From positions 4,216,001 through 4,280,000 of the forward strand of contig NC_133166.1 of assembly GCF_040802235.1 (NCBI RefSeq): a stretch of DNA of 64,000 bases, read 5' to 3'. The stretch comes from Manis javanica (Eukaryota; Chordata; Mammalia; Pholidota; Manidae). The notes under the pieces were generated by a model. That model did not search any database and had not been told where the DNA came from. It saw nothing but the letters and a program-made list of their open reading frames with translations. Below, one piece after another: positions 57,231 through 64,000 of this stretch. How positions within the stretch are numbered: the stretch's first letter is position 1; the number at the start of each line of letters is the position of its first letter. A program made the translations under genes and the position numbers.

Positions 57231-58237
57231 TATGCAACTGTAGGTCTTGGCAAGCATTATCTAGTAACCATCTTTAAGGCCTGTAGTAGATAGTTCAAGG
57301 AAGAAGCTGACCTAAAGAGTGGCTTAAATACCTCGCTATGGGATTCTGGGGATCCAAATGAATCTGAATCCTCCCTGGCCTACACCAGGAAAATCCACAT
57401 TAAGTAGATTCTTAGCAGCCATTGACTGAAATGTGCAGCTTCAACAGTTCGCTAGGAACGCCAGAGCTTTATGACATGTGGCAGTTTACACACCTGAGGC
57501 ATGAGTGTTCTTTTATCCTAAGTTTTTCAGTATTATATTTAAAGTTTTAAAAATTATTCTACTTGGAAATAAAAAGTTAAAGTCTCTGGATTAACTATCC
57601 TTATCCATTACCTCACACTTCAGAGGCAGCTACTTTTGACCATTTCAGTGACAGATATGTAGGTAGGGTTAACATAATGCCATTCCTAATCCCCTTCTCC
57701 CTGCAGCTAGGGGGGACATTGTTACAGTTCTGACCAAAAATATAACTAGGTCTGCTGGTGCTATCCTCTCCCCCTTACTTTGTATTCCTGTCTGGAATGA
57801 GGACTTGATGGCTGGAGCTGCAGCAGCCAATATGTGACCACGAAGAAAAGCCACAAGTACTGTAGTGCTGTTGGCCCTGACAGTGGCTATTTCTGAACCA
57901 ATGCCAGCAGCTGCTTACCCCTGCAATTTGTGTATGGTTGGGAACTGGGAGCTGGAAACAACTCAATTTATTTAATCCACAACAGTCAGATGTTCTCTTA
58001 ATTGAAGCCAAAGAATTCCTAAATGGTTCACCTTTCTAACTTTAAATAATATATTTAAAATTTCCTTTTCTTGAATAATCAATTCTCTCTTATATCTATT
58101 GATTCCCTGCAATAAAACATGAATATTAACTTGATTTCAATCCCCCATTTCCTCACTTTTCCTAAACTCTGTCCCAGACCCTCACCGCTTCCTACTTTCG
58201 TTGGTTAAATAATCATTTTAAATCCATCTAGTGGTAT

Positions 58238-58596
58238 TGTATTAGTCTGCAAGGGCTGCCATAAAAAAATATCACAGATTGGGTGGCCTAAACAACAGAA
58301 GGTTATTTTCTGACAGTTCTCAGACCACAAATCCAAGATCAAGATGCCATGAGGGTGGGTTTCTAGTGAGGCCTCTTCTTGTCTGTCTTCCCACTATGTC
58401 CTTACATAGCCATTCTTCTGAATGCATGAGGGGAGGGGAAGGTGGGAAAGACCTAACCTCATTGGATCAGGGTCACACCCTTAGGACCCCATTTAACCTT
58501 AATTACCTCCCTAAATGCCCTCTCTCTGAATAGAGCAACACTGGCTGTTAGGGCTTCAACACATGGATTTGGGGGTTCACAATTCAGTCCTTAACA
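58238..58596 (-). mobile_element. MLT1-type MaLR LTR
   Basis: Begins TGTATTAGTCTGCAAGGGCT and ends with a CAGTCCTTAACA-type end. Plus-strand landmarks such as CACAGATTGGGTGGCCTAAA and the reverse complement of an MLT1 5' end (TGTTAAGGACTGAATTGTG) match the MLT1A consensus as I remember it. Orientation is minus. No clear 5-bp duplication remains. Confidence 0.75.
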
Positions 58597-59389
58597 AGTA
58601 GCAGCATAAATAATTTGCTTAAACTCCCCTTTCTTGTTCTATTATATTTATACCAAACATTTTGATTACTCCCCATGAAAAATGACCAAGGTAGCTTCCT
58701 GCACTTACTTCTAAGAGGAATTAATTGTGATTGCTCAGAGATTAGAAGTTCAGGTTACTTTTAAAGAGTGACCTGTTCAGATGGACTCAGGTCTTTAATG
58801 TGAGCTGGACTAATCCATACAGAAAAAATGGTAAAAGTGGATTTTATGGCACTTTCAGTGAGTGTCCAGTCAGCCCCAAATTGTTTATTAAGTAGAAAAT
58901 GAAACTTGTGTGAAAAATGAGAACTGATTGTGTGGTAGGATATACGAAATGTATAACTTTAGACTAAAATGTAATTTGGAAGGCAATTAGATGCCAGTGT
59001 AAATATTTTCACAAAAGTCATTCTCAGGGGTTTGTTGAAGTCTTGGGACTACACCCTTGTCAAAGATCTGCTATCTTGTGTCAGCGAGACCTGAACAACT
59101 AGTATTTTTCTTCTTTTGAAGGTAAAATAGTGAAATTTTCAGTATATTCTTTGGTGAATATTTGTCTTCGGAGCCATCTGGTGCTAGAAACAGACATATC
59201 TGAGAATATGAAGGATGTGAGCTTGCTCTCAAACTTCAGCATGTGAAAAAAAAGTACAGCAGTTAGAAAAAAAAAGGGCAAAGAAGAGGAAACCAGTAAC
59301 TTGGAAAACATGCTAGATTTTTTTTTAATGTATTCTCTTTAAGGAAAAATGATTTTTGAGCCTCAGTCCTTTGGAAATGAATAATTTTA

Positions 59390-60500
59390 TTTGTACCTCT
59401 TAACCCCCCTCACCTATTTCATCTGCCCCCATCCTCAACTCTTTCCCCCTCTGGCAACCAACAATTTGTTTCTTATATCTGTGAGTCTGTTTCTGTTTTA
59501 TTTTGTTTGTTTGTTTGTTTTTGGATTCCACATATAAATGAAATCATGTGGTATTTGTGTTTTTCTGTCTGGCTTATTTAACTTAGTATAATACTTTATA
59601 GGTCCATCCATGTTGTCACAAATGGCAAGACCTCATTCTTTTTTATGGATGAGTAATATTCCATTCTGCTTATGTAACTCATCTTTATCCATTCATCTGT
59701 TGATGGACACTTTGCTTCCATATCTTGCCTGTTGTAAATAATGCTTCAATAACATAAGGGTGCATATATCTCTCCAAATTGGTGTTTTCATTTTCTTCAG
59801 ATAAATACCTGGAAGTAGAATTGCTAGATTATATGGCATTTCTATTTTAATTTTTTTAAGAACCTCCATACTGTTTCAATAGTGGGCTATACCAGTGTAC
59901 ATTCCTGCTAACAGTGTACAAGGGTTTCCTTTCTCCACATCCTCATCAATACTTGTTATTTTATGTCCTTTTGATGATAGGCAATCTGACAGATATGAGA
60001 TGATATCTCCTTATGGTTTTGGTTTGCGTTTTCCTGATGGTTAGTGATGTTGAGCATCTTTTCATGTGCCTGTTGGTCATCTGGAAAAATGACTATTCAA
60101 ATCCTCTACCCAATTTTAATTAAGTTACTTGTTTTTTTTGACATTAAGTTGTGTGAGTTCTTTATATATTCTGTATATTAACCCTTTATCAGGTGTGTGA
60201 ATTTTAAACATCTTCTCTTTTTCAGTAGGTTGCCTTTTTGTCTGGCTGATCGTTTCCTTCACTGTGCAAAGGCTTTTTATTCTGATGTAATTCCATTTGC
60301 TTATTTTAGCTTTTGTTGCCCTTGCCTGAGGGCAAAAAAATGTTGCTAAGAGTGATATCATAGAGTTCAGTGCCTATATTTTCTTCTGGGAGTTTTATGC
60401 TTTCAGACTTTAATCTATTTTGAAATTATTTTGTGTACAGTGTAAGATAGTGGTCCAGTTTCTTCCTTTTGCATGGAGCTGCCCATTTTTTCCTACTCTT
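59390..60500 (-). mobile_element. LINE-1 (3' UTR and ORF2 C-terminal half)
   Basis: A continuous antisense L1: 3' UTR (CTCTTTCCCCCTCTGGCAAC), (TTTG)n at about 59500, ORF2 end (CCATTCATCTGTTGATGGACAC), then the upstream ORF2 text TTAGTGATGTTGAGCATCTT and GTGTAAGATAGTGGTCCAGT. Moderately diverged with disrupted frames. Confidence 0.82.
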
Positions 60501-60584
60501 GTCCAGAAAGTAGGGCTCACTGAGGAGTCCTTAGTTGGGTATATGTCTCATCCTGTGACTTTGAAGGCAGGAGGGGCAGGAGGG

Positions 60585-60790
60585 TGTAATGGTTAATGTT
60601 GTGTCTCTGCTAGGGCTGGACAAATGAGGCTTAACTCCATCTCGGCCATGTGTGCTCTTGGCAACTAAATTAACTTCTCCGAGCCTCAATTTCATAATCT
60701 TTGAAACAGGTCAGTTGTAAGGATTTAATAATGCATGTAAAGTGCCTACTCTTTTATAATTTTTCAGTGAATCCAGTTCTTGTTATTATT
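60585..60790 (+). repeat. MIR
   Basis: GGTGTAATGGTTAATGTTGTG, CTTCTCCGAGCCTCAATTTC and TTGTAAGGATTTAATAATGC: sense MIR next to the L1 ending near 60500. Confidence 0.75.
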
Positions 60791-61679
60791 TACAAGATTC
60801 CTACATAGCTCAGAAAGGAAAGATAGAATGAATTAACATCGTGGAACAAAGACTGGCTGTACTGTGGGTGCTACCAGGACTTCCCATTCACTCTCTCACT
60901 TAATTTTACAACTATCTTGCAAGGCTTTATTCTCCCCGTTTTTCATCCCTGTTTATTCCCATTCTTGAGGCTTTTGTTTTGGTTTGTGATTGGTTTGTTT
61001 ACGGGGCATCTGACTAAATATCTGACGGCCATTGTCTTAGAGCTCATTGTGCGGATCAAGCACCTCTGTTCTGAGGCTGTCTGGGGCACAGATGGGCGCT
61101 GCCCTCCTCAGCAGCACCTTATCTCTTCAAATGTATCTGCCCACACACTGAGGAACCACCATCTTTATTTATAAATTTGCTCCCACATCAGAAGAAAAAA
61201 CATCTTTCTTTCCTCCATTGTTTAACCCTCTCCTGAGAGGCTCATCATGAGCAGTCAAAGGCACTTGATTGGCTACAGAAGAAAGAAATGGAACCCTTTT
61301 TGTCACCCTCACAGGCATGTTTATGTTACTATTATGTGTTAGGTGCATTAGAATTCAACACGGTCCCATTTTTAGTAATTACTCCTCTAGCTCAAGGATC
61401 CTTTTTACAAAAGCAAAGAGCTCAATGAACATGTAAATGATCAGTTTTCAATGCATGAGCTCATATTCTCAGCCAGGGATTGCACGAGGGTGAGTAGGAA
61501 AGCTGAGGCTACAGGTTTAAGGGGGCACTTAAATAACCCTGGGAGTGAGCACCTTCTAATATTTTGCCCCCTTAGCACCTCATTTGGCTCACCCTAGGTA
61601 AACCAATGGTCTCCAGTTGGCCTTCAAGTGTTATTTCACCCTCTCCAGTGAATTCTGCATGCCGTGGGTTAAGTGATTC

Positions 61680-62170
61680 AAAGCCAAGCCTGCCATCTCC
61701 TGATTAAAACTCTTTAATGGGCCCCCACTGCCTACAAAAGCCTACTTTCCCACATAGGTTTCCTGCCTCAGCTCCTCTCTTCCTGCCTCCTGCTAAGCTG
61801 GATTACTGACTTGAAGCTCCTTCAATGTTCTGGACCTTTGCACAGACAGAACCTCCTGCTCAAGGGGTCGTTCTACCCCTTATTTATTGACGGTTTCTTT
61901 AACTCCTGTCTGTCTTTCAAGTGCAGCACAGGGTCATGCTCCCCACATCGTGACCCCCAAGTCTGCCTGAGAGGAGCCCCTCTTCAGTGAAAGCACAGAA
62001 CCCTGATCTCCCTCCAGTTCTTTGTCCTGTAATTGCTCCCGTGCTTCTCTGTGTCTTCCAATAACGTGGTGCTGCCTGTGGGAGGGTTGGGTCTTACGTT
62101 TCAGTCAGACCTCTCTTGAGTGCCTAGCACAGAGTAAGTGGGAATAAATGTTGGCTAAATGTCCATGTAA
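61680..62170 (+). repeat. LINE-2 fragment
   Basis: Runs from AAGCCAAGCCTGCCATCTCC through CTGGACCTTTGCACAGACAG to GTGCCTAGCACAGAGTAAGTG and AATAAATGTTGGCTAAATG, close to the last 500 bp of L2. Confidence 0.75.
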
Positions 62171-62497
62171 CATAGATAATATTTTATAAGTACTTCTTCT
62201 GTGTTTCTCCTCTTTGAGATTTCTTCCGCCCCACCCCCAGTGACCCTCAAGACATTAAGATTAGGAGACTTACTGCCTCAGAGAAGAGGCTTGTAAACAC
62301 CGCCTGGAAGAAGGAAGTCCAAGGAGTAAAGAAGAAGGAAAATATGATTTAAAAAAAAAAAGGCCCTTCAAAGGGTCTGTTTGTATTTATACAGAGGACC
62401 AAAGCCTAATTTGGCTACCCAGAAAATGAACTAAGATACGATATGAAGAAGAACTTCCAACATCAGCACTCTTTGGAAGAGTCATACCAGAAGATGA

Positions 62498-63025
62498 TCA
62501 CCAAAAAACCTCAACAAAGATCCAGGCGATGCTGCAATTGCAGCTGCATTCATCCCACCGGTTCCTGGACTTGCCATGGGAATGAAGAAGGAGATATCTA
62601 AGCTGGCCTGTGCATACAGTAAAACAACAAATGTGACTGGATCTATACTGTTGGAACTCAACCAAGAATTAGGAGAAGTGCAAGTTGCAGTGCTCCAAAA
62701 TCTTACGACTACAGACTATCTACTGTTAAAAGAACATATGGAATGTGAACAGTCCCCAATAATGGGTTGTTTTAATTTTTCTGATTTCTCTCAGACTGTT
62801 CAAGTTCAGTTGGACAATATCCACCATATCATAGATAAGTTTTCACAAATGCCTAAGGTGCCTAACTGGTTTTCTTGCTTTCACTGGAGATGGCTGATAA
62901 TTATAGGTCTGCTTTGGTTATGTAACTGTATTCCTATTATGTTAATGTGCGTACGCAATTTAATTAGTAGTTTAAAACCTATACATGCTTATGTTACTCT
63001 ACAAGAAGATATGTCAAAGAAATAA
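62498..63025 (+). pseudogene. Endogenous retroviral Env transmembrane-subunit fragment (open for 175 codons)
   Basis: The frame is open from 62498, after a TGA at 62495, to TAA at 63023-63025. The first ATG in the frame is at 62576 and gives 149 residues. Upstream of that ATG is a short Ala/Ile/Pro-rich hydrophobic stretch like a fusion peptide. Then come a helical region rich in Leu/Val/Gln, a two-cysteine loop (C-x7-C), a second helix, a Trp-rich membrane-proximal part, one long hydrophobic membrane span and a short cytoplasmic tail. This is the layout of a retroviral TM subunit. The CX6CC motif of gamma-type Envs is absent, so beta- or lenti-like Envs are closer. The surface subunit is missing, so it cannot be a complete Env. 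Whether it is expressed is unknown. Confidence 0.7.
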
Positions 63026-63592
63026 TCAATCTTCTCATGTTTTCTTCCATCTGCTACTCCTATAGCTTTTCTTCTTCCTTCCTAATTACAACCTTTAAAT
63101 AGAATTCGTGCCTCAAATCGAATTTACCGAGTATCATAATTCCTCCAAGTGAGAAAGATACCTCAAGACAAATACTGGGCATAAAAGCCACAGGGCATAC
63201 ATCTGCAAAGAGGTAAAAAGCTAACCTTTTCAAACAATATTGCCTCTCTCTCACTTACCAACTTTACATCTCCCTGTATGGCCCCGGAAGATGACTGGTT
63301 AGCCAGAGATGGGTAAGATTCCTCAAGGGAGGAACAACCTAAGACAGGCACAGTCGCAGGGGGGCCATCAGGTGAGAAATTGGGGATCAACAGAGTTGAG
63401 GCTTAGAACCTCACCCCCCCTGTTTTGAGAGAAATCTTCTGCATCCGTGGATGTTTTATTGCCCTTGTCTAGCTTGGATTAACACTTAGTCTACAGGCAC
63501 AGACCTGATCATCTACATTTGCTCTCTAACAGCACTAAACTATGTTTTCTACCTTTATCTTGCATCTACCTACCACTTCAGCATTTTATTTA

Positions 63593-63625
63593 AAATAATA
63601 ATAATAATAACAATAATAATAATAA
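63593..63625 (+). repeat. (AAT)n microsatellite before the LTR
   Basis: AAT/ATA trinucleotides in tandem with one CAA interruption, directly upstream of the purine-rich tract of the env retrocopy. Confidence 0.9.
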
Positions 63626-63633
63626 GGGAGAAA

Positions 63634-63957
63634 TGTGGGATTCACATATAAATCAAGTATAAAAATCAAACAAAAATTCATATTTGACCTGATTGTTTAT
63701 AGTTCATAATGCGTGATCAAAACCAAAAGTTTCTGTGATGACTGCCCTTGCACTGTTCACCATGTAAGAACTTATTCACTATGTAAGAATTTGTTCACCA
63801 TGTAAGAACTTGTTCGTTATGATTCAGAAGATTGGAGACTGACGAGAATTAAGCTTGGGGTGGATTAATGATTGTGCATTGAGCATTCAGTCCCCCATAC
63901 AGAATTTTATTGTTGTTGTTAACCATCTGATCAATAAATATGAGAGACGCCCTCTCC
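63634..63957 (+). repeat. LTR U3-R of the env retrocopy with poly(A) signal
   Basis: Starts TGTGGGATTCACA right after a purine-rich AATAAGGGAGAAA tract that fits a polypurine tract. It contains three near-identical 19-bp tandem units and an AATAAA at 63933-63938. It stops 19 nt later at CTCTCC, where the poly(A) begins. U5 is missing, as expected for the 3' end of an RNA. Confidence 0.7.
63756..63812 (+). repeat. Three 19-bp tandem units inside the LTR U3
   Basis: Units start at 63756, 63775 and 63794; the shared core is TTCACCATGTAAGAACTTG with one to three changes. A partial fourth unit (TTCGTTATG) follows. Repeats in U3 are often enhancer-like in retroviruses; here that is inference. Confidence 0.8.
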
Positions 63958-64000
63958 AAAAAAAAAAAAAAAAAGGCCCTTATAGTGCCAGGAAGATGGA

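Larger units (their letters stand above)
51530..62350. other. Intergenic region downstream of GPR83
   Basis: Holds MIRs, two antisense L1 pieces, the MLT1 LTR and an L2. 52260-54770, 55440-57020 and 57230-58237 show no gene. The frame at 53961-54464 (167 codons) was examined and has no familiar motif. The next gene expected from human synteny (IZUMO1R/FOLR4 side) is not reached. Confidence 0.65.
62369..63975 (+). mobile_element. Processed (LINE-mobilised) 5'-truncated endogenous retrovirus env-LTR retrocopy
   Basis: The segment holds a 3' env region, a purine-rich tract, an LTR U3-R starting TGTGGGATT at 63634, an AATAAA at 63933 and a poly(A) run at 63958-63975. It is bracketed by A-run+GGCCCTT on both sides (62351-62368, and into 63976-63982). 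That duplication follows the rule for LINE-1 target-primed insertion (A-rich start) and not retroviral integrase, which gives 4-6 bp flanking LTR ends. There is no 5' LTR, gag or pol. I infer that an env-containing viral transcript was reverse transcribed by L1 machinery and truncated at its 5' end. The retroviral family is uncertain. Confidence 0.75.

Noticed and set aside
63590..63830. Possible CRISPR-like direct repeats
   Set aside because: The (AAT)n is a microsatellite and the 19-bp units are adjacent with no spacers inside a retroviral LTR.

Overview
The window is nuclear DNA of a placental mammal. It carries two multi-exon genes on the + strand in a background of transposon fossils. 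The first 25 kb holds the last seven coding exons of MRE11, the nuclease subunit of the MRE11-RAD50-NBN break-repair complex. A 3' UTR follows and ends at about 28.6 kb. After a 10 kb intergenic stretch rich in old LINE-1 comes a complete four-exon GPR83, an orphan-type class A G-protein-coupled receptor. It has a CpG-island promoter region near 39 kb, its stop codon at 49.4 kb and its poly(A) signal at 51.5 kb. Tandem MRE11 then GPR83 matches the order I know from human 11q21. All splice junctions used here are GT/AG, and the reading frame is kept across all of them in both genes, so both appear intact.

The genes are neighbours, not an operon. MRE11 acts in the nucleus in resection and checkpoint signalling. 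GPR83 acts at the cell surface, mainly in neural and immune tissue. Nothing in the sequence suggests co-regulation.

The rest is introns and intergenic DNA. It contains ancient MIR and L2 copies, decayed L1 fragments (almost all antisense to the genes), hAT and Tigger-like DNA transposon relics, an MLT1-type LTR, a 500-bp solo LTR, and one young 5'-truncated L1 with a perfect 18-bp target-site duplication. The last 1.6 kb is a polyadenylated, 5'-truncated copy of an endogenous retroviral env-LTR transcript. It is flanked by a LINE-style target duplication and still carries an open reading frame for the transmembrane Env subunit. This is the most unusual object in the window.

I see no Alu, B1/B2, CAN, BovA/BovB or horse ERE SINEs, which argues against primate, rodent, carnivore, ruminant and horse. 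The young L1 and the env-LTR retrocopy remind me of pangolin sequence. That is a tentative guess from memory, not a result.

I found no CRISPR, operon, phage or other bacterial-type system, and no convincing new multigene system. Repeat boundaries are approximate unless a duplication or terminal motif is named.
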